Positions 1-8,163 of a stretch of DNA of 54,278 nucleotides are shown piece after piece (positions within the stretch are counted from its first letter, which is position 1; the number at the start of each line of letters is the position of its first letter). Origin of the DNA: Pantoea ananatis LMG 2665 (GTDB lineage: Bacteria > Pseudomonadota > Gammaproteobacteria > Enterobacterales > Enterobacteriaceae); the NCBI RefSeq assembly GCF_000710035.2, contig NZ_JMJJ01000016.1, positions 1 to 54,278 on the forward strand. Direction: 5' to 3'. A program made the position numbers and the translations under genes. The notes beneath the pieces are model-generated. The model searched no databases. It worked only from the letters and a program-made list of their open reading frames with translations, and had not been told where the DNA came from.

Positions 1-1
1 G

Positions 2-658
2 CGTCGTCGCAAGGGTCTGGCGACTGAGCGGCTTCCGCTGCTCCGCCCGGCGGCACCCAACCTGACCTGGTCGATGGATTTCGTTATGGACGCGCTGGCC
101 ACCGGTCGCAGGATCAAGTGCCTTACCTGCGTCGATAACTTAACAAAGGAATGTCTGACGGTCACTGTTGCCTTCGGGATTTCAGGCGAGCAGGTCACGC
201 GTATTCCGGACAGCATTGCTCGGTTTCGCGGCTATCCGACTACGATAAGAACCGATCAGGGCCCGGAGTTTACCTGCCGCGCGCTCGATCAGTGGGCCTT
301 TGAGCATGGCGTGGAGCTGCGACTTGCTACGATAATAACCGTTCAGGGCTCGGAGTTTACCTGCCGCGCACTCGATCAGTGGGCCTTTAAGCATGGAGTT
401 GAGCTGCGACTTATCCAGCCCGGCAGGCCGACACAGAACGGATTTATTGAGAGTTTTAACGGACGCTTTCGCGATGAATGCCTGAATGAACACTGGTTCA
501 GCGACGTCAGTCATGCCAGGAAAACCATCAGCGAATGGCGTCAGGATTATAACGAATGTCGTCCGCACTCCACGCTGAATTATCAGACGCCGTCTGAATT
601 TGCAGCGAACTGGAGAAAGGGTAATTCTGAGAGTGAAGGATCCGACATTACTAATTGA
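2..658 (+). pseudogene. IS3-family transposase OrfB, 5'-truncated by the window edge, with internal duplication
   Basis: The reading frame is already open at base 2 and runs to TGA-free base 658. It encodes the DDE integrase core of an IS3-family transposase (IS407-like group by general resemblance). The metal-binding residues appear in CVDN, TDQGPEF and GFIESFNG, followed by the usual [17 protein letters not shown] tail. An 87-bp in-frame tandem duplication (about 241-327 and 328-414) repeats the segment holding the second Asp; the second copy reads TVQGSEF, losing that Asp. The protein is therefore probably inactive, although the first copy keeps the motif. The 5' part lies outside the window. 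The same IS end recurs at 6423 and at 54224, both inverted relative to this copy. Confidence 0.85.
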
Positions 659-672
659 GCCTTGTATTTAAT

Positions 673-687
673 TCTGGGGGCAGGTCA
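673..687 (+). repeat. Terminal inverted repeat of the IS3-family element
   Basis: The sequence TCTGGGGGCAGGTCA lies 15 bp after the transposase stop. Its reverse complement begins TGACCTGCCCCC and is seen again at 6423-6434; a one-base variant is at 54224-54235. This marks the right end of the element. Confidence 0.7.
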
Positions 688-800
688 ACATCATGTGTCA
701 TTCTAAAAAAATATCCCCCTGAGGCCAGTCTATGAAATGTACAGTGGGTAAGGTATAATTGTACTTCTGTTTAAAATATTACAAATAATTGATAGATTTT

Positions 801-1514
801 ATGTTTACTGAAACGAAAAGTGACTCCGCCCCTCCTTTCATCCAAAATATTAACATGGGTTGGGTTGAACCATTTCCGTCTATGTTTTATTGTCAGGTTA
901 AATTTTCAGTTGAGCAATATGATGACGAACTTTTTACTGAATTTTCAATTCCTTTTCCGAATCAACTGATTCTGGCCGTTGTGAAACGAAAAGCTGAATA
1001 TCTTGCAGCACGTTATGCTGCACAAAAAGCTCTCAGGCTATTTGGTTGTAACGAAACACCAGGGACGTCATCAAACCGCTCTCCGGTTTGGCCATCTGAG
1101 TGGTGCGGAAGTTTGTCGCACTCTGATGAATGCTCCATAGCAGTAATTGCTCCAAAGAAATCGGGTATGACACCTGGTGTTGACATAGAGTTTTTTGCTC
1201 CGGAAACAATGAGGGATACAGCAGACATGTTTGTGTCGGCGGATGAAAAGTATGTTCTTTCAGACAGCGGCATTGACTATACTACTGCGTTATTACTCAT
1301 CTTTTCCGTGAAAGAGAGTCTTTTTAAAGCGCTCTACCCTGAAGTTGGGCGCTTCTTCAATTTTGATGCAGCTAAAGTTTGCAGAATCGATACTTCAAAT
1401 AAGAAGATAACATTAGAATTGACCCAAAACCTTTCGCGTAATCGCATTACAGGTTCTCGTATAGAGGGCTATTATAGTATTTCAGATGGCAGAGTTATTA
1501 CAGTGGTAGCCTGA
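801..1514 (+). CDS. 4'-phosphopantetheinyl transferase, EntD-like
   Basis: The product (237 aa from the ATG at 801; a TTG at 789 is in frame) looks like a group of enterobactin-type phosphopantetheinyl transferases. These move the phosphopantetheine arm of CoA onto carrier-protein serines of non-ribosomal peptide or polyketide synthases. Visible motifs are VKRKAEYLAARYAA (CoA-binding KRxxEFLAGR), WPSEWCGSLSHS, GVDIE (Mg2+-binding Asp and Glu) and FSVKESLFKA, in the family order and spacing. No carrier protein or synthase is in this window, so its partner must be elsewhere. A TATAAT hexamer at 754-759 could be a -10 box; the -35 is poor and no clear ribosome site is visible. It sits between IS elements and is more AT-rich than the IS genes around it, consistent with transfer as cargo. 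Confidence 0.88.
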   Translation: MFTETKSDSAPPFIQNINMGWVEPFPSMFYCQVKFSVEQYDDELFTEFSIPFPNQLILAVVKRKAEYLAARYAAQKALRLFGCNETPGTSSNRSPVWPSEWCGSLSHSDECSIAVIAPKKSGMTPGVDIEFFAPETMRDTADMFVSADEKYVLSDSGIDYTTALLLIFSVKESLFKALYPEVGRFFNFDAAKVCRIDTSNKKITLELTQNLSRNRITGSRIEGYYSISDGRVITVVA

Positions 1515-1699
1515 AGGTTTTCTTTGCTGACCTAGTAAAGCTCTTAGGGGGATGTTCTAGATTTGATGATTTAATTTATGATTGTTTTTTGTGCTCTCTA
1601 TATCCTGTTGCTACTGTTCTTGTAAGTACCCCGACAAACCGGACCATTCACTTTTAGAGATCTTCCGACATACTGATTATGTCCTGTGAGGAGATCACC

Positions 1700-1965
1700 A
1701 TGCGTAAAGCCCGATTCACCGAACACCAGATCATTGCCGTTCTGAAGTCCGTCGAAGCCGGACATACCGTTAGGATGTCTGCCGTGAAGCCGGTATTTCT
1801 GAAGCCAGCTATTACAACTGGAAAGCGAAGTTTGGCGGTATGGAAGCGTCTGATATCAAGAAGATGAAAGACCTGGAGGATGAAAACCGGCGATTAAAAC
1901 AAATGTTTGCTGATCTCAGCCTTGAATGCCGGGCACTGAAAGACGTTATCGAAAAAAAGCTTTAA
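1700..1965 (+). pseudogene. IS3-family OrfA (helix-turn-helix), frameshifted
   Basis: MRKARFTEHQIIAVLKSVEAG is the start of an IS3-family OrfA (ISEhe3-like). After GHTV the frame is lost: a single A appears to be missing near 1772, and the expected KDVCREAGISEASYYNW continues in the +1 frame. The leucine-zipper part (LEDENRRLKQMFADLSLE) remains readable up to the TAA at 1963-1965. An A-rich run near 1955 would be the programmed frameshift site between OrfA and OrfB. As it stands OrfA is broken. Confidence 0.8.
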
Positions 1966-2810
1966 AACCAGCGATAAAGCGTGAGCTCGTCGGTTACCTG
2001 ACTGCGCAATTTACCATGAGCATTCGCCAGGCCTGCAGGACGTTATCGCTGAGCAGGACGGTCTGTTTTTACCAGCCCGATACCCGGCGTGATGAACCGG
2101 TGATCCAGGTGCTGACTGAGCTGGCAGAGCGCTACCCGCGATACGGCTTCAAAAAGCTGTTCCAGCTGCTGCGCAGGCAGGGTAACACCTGGAACCATAA
2201 ACGCGTTCACCGGATTTACTGCCTGCTGAAACTGAATTTTCGTCGCAAGGGAAAACAGCGTTTACCCGCACGTAACCCGGCGCGACTGGCTACGCCGGAA
2301 GCGCTTAACCAGAGCTGGTCCATCGATTTTATGCATGATGCGCTGGTCTGCGGCAGACGCTTCCGGACCTTTAATGTGGTTGATGACTTTAACCGCGAGG
2401 CCCTCGCCATAGAAATTGATCTGAATATCCCGGCACAGCGGGTGGTCAGGGTGCTGGACAGAATCGTGGCAAACCGGGGTTATCCACTGAAACTGAGGAT
2501 GGACAACGGACCAGAACTGGTCTCACTGACGCTGGCACAGTGGGCTGAAGAGCACAGAGTGATGCTGGAATTTATCAAGCCGGGAAAACCAACGCAGAAC
2601 GCCTTTATCGAACGGTTTAACCGGACGTACCGAACAGAAATCCTGGATTTTTACCTGTTCAGAACGCTGAATGAAGCCCGGGAAATCAGAAGTCGCTGGC
2701 TGATGGAATACAACAGCGAGCGGCCTCATGAATCCCTGAATAACCTGACGCCGGAGGAGTACCGGTTGATGGCCGAAAAACCGGAAACCTCAAAAAGTGC
2801 GTGGAACTAA
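1926..2810 (+). CDS. IS3-family transposase OrfB (ISEhe3-like)
   Basis: This 294-aa product has the complete IS3 OrfB layout: an HTH_21-type segment (KKLFQLLRRQGNTWNHKRVHRIY) and an rve integrase core with the catalytic acidic residues in SIDFMHD/VVDDFN, RMDNGPE and NAFIERFNRTY. It should carry out DNA cleavage and joining during transposition. It overlaps OrfA and is normally made as an OrfAB fusion by -1 frameshifting. Because OrfA is frameshifted, the element probably cannot make a full transposase by itself. A more decayed relative lies on the minus strand at 20940-22110. Confidence 0.9.
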   Translation: MPGTERRYRKKALKPAIKRELVGYLTAQFTMSIRQACRTLSLSRTVCFYQPDTRRDEPVIQVLTELAERYPRYGFKKLFQLLRRQGNTWNHKRVHRIYCLLKLNFRRKGKQRLPARNPARLATPEALNQSWSIDFMHDALVCGRRFRTFNVVDDFNREALAIEIDLNIPAQRVVRVLDRIVANRGYPLKLRMDNGPELVSLTLAQWAEEHRVMLEFIKPGKPTQNAFIERFNRTYRTEILDFYLFRTLNEAREIRSRWLMEYNSERPHESLNNLTPEEYRLMAEKPETSKSAWN

Positions 2811-2836
2811 AACGGGTGTGCTTACACAAGACCCGG

Positions 2837-3080
2837 TTCACTCCGCACTGCTGCCCGGTATCACGAAGATCGAGATGGATTTTGCGATAACCATAGACGC
2901 AGCCAGACTCAAGCCAGAACTGTTTGATCTGCCCGGTCACCATCTGGTCTGCATGGTGGCGCTGTGAATGTGGCTGCTGAAGCCAGAAATAAAATTCACC
3001 CGGATGTACATCCAGAACCCGACAGAGCAGGTGAACAGGCCAACAACGGCTGTTGTCGCGGATAAAGGCGTACCTCAGTC
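2837..3080 (-). pseudogene. IS3-family OrfB, N-terminal fragment only
   Basis: On the minus strand, immediately after OrfA, the frame reads the N-terminus of IS3 OrfB, including GQIKQFWLESGCVYGYRKIH and DTGQQCGVNRV. It then stops abruptly near 2837 at the junction with the ISEhe3-like element. The whole catalytic core is missing. The remainder was removed by insertion or deletion when the neighbouring IS arrived. Confidence 0.8.
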
Positions 3081-3353
3081 GGACAGCTTTGCGAAGTACG
3101 CCGCGGCTTTTTTTAATATGTCCCGTTCGTCGGTGACCCGCTTCAGCTCTTTCTGAAGACGGCGGATCCCGGCCTGAGCATCCGACTGTGCATTATTAGT
3201 GGAAGAATCCGGACCGTACTTCATTATCCAGGCGTAAAGGCTGTGGGTGGTGATATCGAGACGTGTTGCAACGCTGGAAACACAATGACCACGATCAACA
3301 ACCTGTTTGACTGCTTCAATTTTAAACTCTTCTGGATAACGCTTACCGCTCAT
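3075..3353 (-). CDS. IS3-family transposase OrfA
   Basis: The product (92 aa from the ATG preceded by GAGGTG) is an IS3-family OrfA. It has an N-terminal HTH (KRYPEEFKIEAVKQVVDRGH ... LDITTHSLYAWI) and a leucine-zipper region (LQKELKRVTDERDILKKAAAYFA) used for multimerisation. It would bind the IS ends and supply the N-terminal part of OrfAB. The reading frame is complete, but the matching OrfB is cut off, so the element is dead. The IS right terminus lies near 3410-3420. Confidence 0.88.
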   Translation of the reverse strand: MSGKRYPEEFKIEAVKQVVDRGHCVSSVATRLDITTHSLYAWIMKYGPDSSTNNAQSDAQAGIRRLQKELKRVTDERDILKKAAAYFAKLSD

Positions 3354-3359
3354 GGGCAC

Positions 3360-3663
3360 CTCTCTTTAAGTCATCTTAAATGACTCTGAGGTGTCTGTTA
3401 AACCCGTGGCGATTCACATTTTGAACTTTTTGATTATAATTTTAATTATGTACTTCCCTCAAGCCCAGAATAGTTAAATAAGGTATTCCTTTACGTACTC
3501 AGATGGCATCACTGGCTCCTCACCTGCGGCTTTCGCAAAATTTAAATAGCGTTGTCAGCCGCGTTAATAGATATACAATCTGGTGATAACTGTCTCAAAT
3601 CGTTGTATATGCGACCTCAGCTTTCATATCATGTATTATATTTCAAAAAACGAAAATGTTAAT
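3360..3663. other. Intergenic region, no gene seen
   Basis: About 60 bp of IS3 terminus (inverted-repeat side, ending near 3420) followed by about 240 bp of AT-rich sequence with no supported ORF. Confidence 0.5.
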
Positions 3664-5127
3664 TCAACCTCCAATTGCTAGTTTTAAAAAATATAAGTAA
3701 TTAGAAATGCATGACTTGGTATTTTCAATAAAGTCGCAAAGCCATCCCCATCCAAATATGATATCAATTCCCATTATGATAAGGAAGAAAAACATTGAAA
3801 ACGCAATAGATTTTATAATACTTGCTATAATTTTATATTCAAAAAATGACTTATTCAATGCAGATCCTGCAATTTTGTTATATTCGTCCTCATCGAGAAA
3901 TGAATATAGCTTACTCTTCCACACCTCCCGACTCTCATTCATTATGGCAATATGCTTGGTATTGATTCTCAATGTTATGAAGGTTGATAATAAAATATAA
4001 ATTGAAAGTGCTATAAAAACATAACCATAAACATGACTATTTCCAGCCATTCTGGAATTATCCATGGCATATTTAAAAACTATAGTTGCAAGAACAAGTG
4101 CGAGATCTTTCCATAAAGTGCTAGCAATATCTTTTGTCTGTTGTACAATCTTCTGAACTTCTTCTACCAAATTCTTTCTCAGGTCACCTAGCGTTTTCAA
4201 CGTTTCTTTACTAGCCGAAAGTAAATGAGCCCTGTAAAGGAGGCGTGCTGATTCAAAAGCAGAATTCATTTTCTTAACGATCCCAGTTTCGTATGCAACA
4301 GTCTCAGGCCATTCACGAGCAAGCTCACATGTAAAAAGTGTGTGTTTTATCTCGATTTCATCACCTGCTAAATAGATCCACCTTACTATTTCATTGAGGA
4401 CGGGATAGATATGGATTGGAGCATTACTTGGAGTAAATAACAAGTTCTTTGGTGGTTTACCACTTATTTTTACATATAATTCTTCATCAATCTTATCCAC
4501 TTCATTAACAATTGTTAAAAGAAGGTTCCTTACAGCTGATATTTTCCACTCATCAAAATAAGGGTTTTTAATATCAACATTGTCCATTATCATCCATGGT
4601 GATATATTAGCCGGAAATTCAATGCCAAATGTAGACACCTTCACGAAATGGCGAACTTTCAACTTGACATTTTTTTCACCATCTTCACCTTCCACTGGTT
4701 CAGACAACCATGGATGTACAGCAAAAGAATTGGTACTGAAGCCAGAGGTTAAACCCAGTAAGAAAACATTGCTACAATTATATGGCGAAGTAGAATCAGC
4801 CAAGAAATCAGACCAACCTTCAATCGAAAGGAAGTAATAAGAGTTTTTATGTTGTTTAAAACTTAGGTATACCGTGCATTCAGTACCTGGGCAAGCCTTC
4901 TTAGGCTCAACATAATCATCAAATGAGTCCTTAAAACTAAAATTTAGCCAATCTTTTTTTTTGTGATCATATATATTCTGCCATTTATTGAGACATATTT
5001 TCGTCATTGTTCCAATAACGATTGCAGACTGATTGACTTCATCATATGTTTCAGTCACTGTTGACAGCGGGTCAGAAAGTCTTGTAGAGCTAATCGCCTT
5101 ATCAATAAGTTTAAGAATTGAAATCAT
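3664..5127 (-). CDS. Unknown membrane protein paired with an NA37-like protein (candidate effector)
   Basis: I do not recognise this 487-aa family. The first 300 residues look soluble with no signal peptide. A helical, probably coiled-coil stretch follows (about 305-335), then hydrophobic segments at about 341-356, 366-386 and 433-458. The C-terminal third is therefore membrane-embedded. Its start overlaps the end of the upstream gene by 17 bp, so the two are translationally coupled. A soluble N-terminal domain, coiled coil and C-terminal membrane helices resemble the layout of several abortive-infection effectors; that reading is inference from architecture and pairing only. The low GC sets it apart from the plasmid backbone. 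Confidence 0.75.
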   Translation of the reverse strand: MISILKLIDKAISSTRLSDPLSTVTETYDEVNQSAIVIGTMTKICLNKWQNIYDHKKKDWLNFSFKDSFDDYVEPKKACPGTECTVYLSFKQHKNSYYFLSIEGWSDFLADSTSPYNCSNVFLLGLTSGFSTNSFAVHPWLSEPVEGEDGEKNVKLKVRHFVKVSTFGIEFPANISPWMIMDNVDIKNPYFDEWKISAVRNLLLTIVNEVDKIDEELYVKISGKPPKNLLFTPSNAPIHIYPVLNEIVRWIYLAGDEIEIKHTLFTCELAREWPETVAYETGIVKKMNSAFESARLLYRAHLLSASKETLKTLGDLRKNLVEEVQKIVQQTKDIASTLWKDLALVLATIVFKYAMDNSRMAGNSHVYGYVFIALSIYILLSTFITLRINTKHIAIMNESREVWKSKLYSFLDEDEYNKIAGSALNKSFFEYKIIASIIKSIAFSMFFFLIIMGIDIIFGWGWLCDFIENTKSCISNYLYFLKLAIGG

Positions 5128-6148
5128 CCTGTTTTAATCCTGTAGTTATGATTTTTATTTCATATTTACCATTAGGCAATGGTTTGCGCTGAACTTTAGA
5201 GTTATCGTCAAAGATTATTGTAACACCCTCTTTTGTAACCCATTTATAGGTTGCTGGTTTTTCTATGTATTCTGGTTTAACCTGAAATGACTCACCGAGA
5301 AACCCTGACTCCTTCACTTTTTTATTAAAAGCCTCCTTGATTTTTGGTATGTCATCGAGTGGACCAAATATTGCCGTTAGAGTTGTATCAGGATCAACTG
5401 TATCAAATGAAAACTCTTTAGTCCCTAAGTGTTTATATATTCTTTTCACACCATCTGTGGCAACATGCTCCGGGAGAAATGAGCGATTTTCTTTGAATAC
5501 ATCTTTTAAAGCATCAAGCAATTTTACATTAAGGTCAACTATAGAATTTGAACGCTTAACCTCTAAAAAACCCTCGAAATATTCTGATATATGCGCCCGA
5601 TTACTTCGGTCAAGAACAGTGATATCTCCACCCTGTACTGGGTCGAGTTTTACCAATGCAACCTTCTGAATAGAGTCAGCTTTACGTGTAAATGACTCGG
5701 TAAAAAACTCTAATTTTGGTTTGTAATTTTTCTTGTTTGCATCAAGATAATATCTTACTACTTCATCATTCTCGTACTTAAGTAATGCATAAAAACGTTT
5801 AACACCTGAATTAAGTTCAAAAACAAAGAAAGCACCTTTACTAGCATTTCCTTTATGTTTAGTGTGAAAGTCTACCGCTAATTGCTTGGATTCTTCAGTG
5901 AAATTCGTTTTCGGGTGCTTATTTATTTCACTCATAATCCTGAGAATTCTTTCAACGTTAGAATTAGCCTTAAATTTGAAAAGATTCCCTTTGAGACTGC
6001 TTTTTATCCTCGCCAGAAAAAATTCATTATAAATCAATGGGGTTATTTCTTTCAAAGTTATAGGGGCAGTTAATCCTTTACCTACAACATGAAATATCAT
6101 CTTATTAATAGTGAGTTGCTGAATTTCTTCTTCAGTTAGTAAGCTCAT
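5111..6148 (-). CDS. NA37/YejK-like nucleoid-associated protein
   Basis: The 345-aa product shows weak but ordered resemblance to the 37-kDa nucleoid-associated family (NdpA/YejK, Pfam NA37). It has KGAFFVFELN followed by a YYLDANK strand (compare YLDINH in YejK). VALVKLDP then ITVLDRSNRAHISEYFEGFL corresponds to the YejK region KVADFFMDFLG. The C-terminal GVTIIFDD segment corresponds to the last beta part. Family members bind the nucleoid; here the target is unknown. The ATG at 6148 follows a weak AGG, with a possible promoter upstream. It is the first gene of an operon with a membrane protein. A DUF4868/KwaB-type protein is an alternative I could not exclude. Confidence 0.6.
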   Translation of the reverse strand: MSLLTEEEIQQLTINKMIFHVVGKGLTAPITLKEITPLIYNEFFLARIKSSLKGNLFKFKANSNVERILRIMSEINKHPKTNFTEESKQLAVDFHTKHKGNASKGAFFVFELNSGVKRFYALLKYENDEVVRYYLDANKKNYKPKLEFFTESFTRKADSIQKVALVKLDPVQGGDITVLDRSNRAHISEYFEGFLEVKRSNSIVDLNVKLLDALKDVFKENRSFLPEHVATDGVKRIYKHLGTKEFSFDTVDPDTTLTAIFGPLDDIPKIKEAFNKKVKESGFLGESFQVKPEYIEKPATYKWVTKEGVTIIFDDNSKVQRKPLPNGKYEIKIITTGLKQDDFNS

Positions 6149-6167
6149 TTATTTGCCTGTGTAAAGT

Positions 6168-6196
6168 AATAAAAATCAGTCCCAATACGTTATCAA
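6168..6196 (-). promoter_or_regulatory. Putative promoter of the NA37/membrane-protein operon
   Basis: On the minus strand TTGATA (6191-6196) and TTTATT (6168-6173) are separated by 17 bp, about 20 bp upstream of the ATG at 6148. It is a reasonable but unremarkable sigma-70 match in AT-rich sequence. Confidence 0.35.
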
Positions 6197-6422
6197 GCCT
6201 AATGATAATTCAAAAAAAATCATGCAGCAATAGATAAAATTAAAACAAAAAAACATATTATTCAGATGGTTATGAAAATACACATCTCAATTGTAAAGGT
6301 TTAAAATTAAAAAAGTTCAATTAGGCTTATACCTCTTAGAGCTTCACATTTAAAACCATTCCTTATGTCAAATTATCACGGTAGCTCGAGGTAATGAGAA
6401 TGCTTTCAAATGATTATGCCTG

Positions 6423-6590
6423 TGACCTGCCCCCAAGATTAGATACAAAGCTCAGTTAGTAATGTCAGTTTGTTTACCTTCTAATTTTCCATTTCTCCAG
6501 CTTGCTGCAAATTCAGCCGGCGTCTGGTATTTCAGCGATGAATGAGGTCTGGACTCGTTATAGGCCCTCTCGACTTAATAACTGCCAGAT
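6423..6590 (-). mobile_element. Remnant of IS3-family element end (same IS as at the window start)
   Basis: The minus strand encodes the last residues of the same OrfB as at base 2 (SSLKYQTPAEFAASWRNG-like, ending in TDITN) plus the terminal repeat TGACCTGCCCCC at 6423-6434. Only about 170 bp remains. It breaks off near 6590, about 110 bp before the lox-like site. It is in inverted orientation to the copy at the start, so the two ends bracket the 0.7-6.4 kb cargo. Confidence 0.75.
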
Positions 6591-6700
6591 GCGCCGGTAC
6601 CCAAAACGCCTTCGTTCGGGCGCCTGTTCTGTGAATAGGTGTTTTTTGAACCTTACGCGCTCGGGGCGCCCCGCCTCTTTCTGGTTACTAACCTTGCACG

Positions 6701-6736
6701 CCTAACTTCATATAATTGACCTTATATGAAGTTAGG
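6701..6736. repeat. lox-like recombination site
   Basis: Two perfect inverted arms of 14 bp (CCTAACTTCATATA at 6701-6714 and its complement at 6723-6736) flank an asymmetric 8-bp spacer, ATTGACCT. P1 loxP has 13-bp arms of the type ATAACTTCGTATA around an 8-bp spacer, so arm sequence, arm length and spacer length all match the Cre/lox design. The site lies 172 bp upstream of a Cre-like gene. The asymmetric spacer would give the site a direction. Its natural role would be resolving plasmid dimers; one site is enough for that. Confidence 0.88.
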
Positions 6737-6907
6737 ATCCGGCAGCGAATCCCTGTATCATGGGATCCGGTCTGAAGATCACAACCGCGCATGAAATCTT
6801 CAGGCCTGTGTGAACAAATTAACAGGCATCGCTACGTAAAATCTGCAGGGTTTCTCCCCTGCTTCTCTTACAGAATTCACGTAGCGCTGTCTCCTGAAAG
6901 GATAAAA

Positions 6908-7945
6908 ATGGACGATTTCAGACCACATTTACCCGTATCTGATGCTCAGCTGCCCGGCCAGGCTGACGTGGTGGCGCAGCTCCAGGCGTTTGTTCAGGAC
7001 CGAGAGGCCTTTTCTGACAATACCTGGCGGCAGCTGCTCAGCGTGATGCGGATCTGCGCCGGCTGGGCGAAGGAGTACGGCCGCACCTTTCTGCCCATGA
7101 AACCCGAATGCCTGCGTGATTATCTTATGTGGCTGCAGGCAAACGGACGGGCATCTTCGACTATAGGTACACACCTCGCTCTTATCAGCATGTTACACCG
7201 TAACGCAGGGCTGACTCCTCCCCATGCTTCACCCTTAGTTTTTCGGGCAATGAAGAAAATTAGCCGGACTGCTGTGGTTAGTGGCGAGCGCACAGGCCAG
7301 GCAATACCCTTTCGTCTGACCGATCTTCTCACGCTTGATACCAGATGGTCGGGGTCAGATTCTCTGCAGCACCAGCGCGACCTGGCATTTTTACACGTGG
7401 GCTATTCCACACTGCTTCGGGTGAGCGAACTGGGACGTCTCCGCGTACGTGATGTTTCACATGCTTCAGACGGAAGAATTGTGCTGGATGTCGGCTGGAC
7501 GAAAACCATTGTGATGACCGGGGGGCTTATCAAAGGACTGGGCGCACTTTCAACGCAACGCCTGAGAGAATGGCTGAACGCGTCGGGCCTGATTAACGAG
7601 CCTGATGCCTTTATATTCTCCCCCGTTCACCGCACCAATCGAGCGAAAATCAGTACCGACAGGCCGCTTTCCACACGTGCAATGGAAGATATTTTTGCCC
7701 GCGCCTGGCACGAGGCGGGTCCCGCTGCGGATGTTAAACCCAATAAAAACCGGTACCGGGGATGGTCAGGACACAGTACCCGAGTGGGTGCTGCCATCGA
7801 CATGGCCACAAAAAAATACAGTACTGTACAGATTATGCAGGAAGGCACCTGGAAAAAGGCAGAAACTGTGATGCGCTATATCCGGCATGTTGATGCTCAT
7901 GCAGGCGCCATGGTTGATTTTATGGATGACCACGTGAGAAGGTGA
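6908..7945 (+). CDS. cre: Cre-like tyrosine recombinase
   Basis: The 345-aa product is collinear with P1 Cre (343 aa), for example REAFSDNTWRQLLSV against QAFSEHTWKMLLSV. Catalytic residues are visible as R171 (LLRVSELGRLRV), K199 (GWTKTIV), H289 and R292 (WSGHSTRVGAA), W315 (GTWKK) and nucleophile Y324 (MRYI); the last four have the same numbers as in Cre. It should cut and exchange strands at the lox-like site to resolve plasmid dimers. The ATG at 6908 is chosen over an upstream in-frame ATG at 6791 because GAAAGGA lies 5 bases before it and Cre homology begins there. The gene is intact. Confidence 0.93.
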   Translation: MDDFRPHLPVSDAQLPGQADVVAQLQAFVQDREAFSDNTWRQLLSVMRICAGWAKEYGRTFLPMKPECLRDYLMWLQANGRASSTIGTHLALISMLHRNAGLTPPHASPLVFRAMKKISRTAVVSGERTGQAIPFRLTDLLTLDTRWSGSDSLQHQRDLAFLHVGYSTLLRVSELGRLRVRDVSHASDGRIVLDVGWTKTIVMTGGLIKGLGALSTQRLREWLNASGLINEPDAFIFSPVHRTNRAKISTDRPLSTRAMEDIFARAWHEAGPAADVKPNKNRYRGWSGHSTRVGAAIDMATKKYSTVQIMQEGTWKKAETVMRYIRHVDAHAGAMVDFMDDHVRR

Positions 7946-8163
7946 GTCGGCCAGAATGAAAATTTTCTTTTATTCCTCAGCATTCCTTTAGCTTTTGTAT
8001 CTGAGTCCGACAGCTTTGAGAAGTACGCAGCTGTAGATTCAAATGCTCAACGCTACAGTTTTATGAAAGGATGGGAGTTACTGAGGATTTTGAATGAAAC
8101 GCACATTAAAGCAAAGTAAAAAGCATCTACAGTTTCCGCTATCTGAAGCCAACGGTTAACCGC
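7946..8163. other. Intergenic region with a small IS remnant
   Basis: There is no gene. A block of about 30 bp near 8003-8032 (GAGTCCGACAGCTTTGAGAAG) resembles the OrfA/OrfB junction of the IS3 element at 3075 (GTCGGACAGCTTTGCGAAG), suggesting a scar of that IS. Confidence 0.4.

Larger units (their letters stand above)
1630..2836 (+). mobile_element. IS3-family insertion sequence, ISEhe3-like
   Basis: The element is defined by the OrfA/OrfB pair. The left part (near 1660-1700) matches the flank of the degenerate copy on the minus strand near 22060-22110, including a TTCCGACATACTGAT block. The right end lies near 2836, where the sequence switches abruptly into the interior of another, oppositely oriented IS3 OrfB. 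This element therefore inserted into, or recombined with, that older IS. The exact terminal bases were not resolved. Confidence 0.7.

Noticed and set aside
3664..6148. Kiwa defence system
   Set aside because: The membrane protein is 487 aa with a large soluble domain, unlike the small KwaA, and the partner looks more like NA37 than DUF4868. Analogy only.
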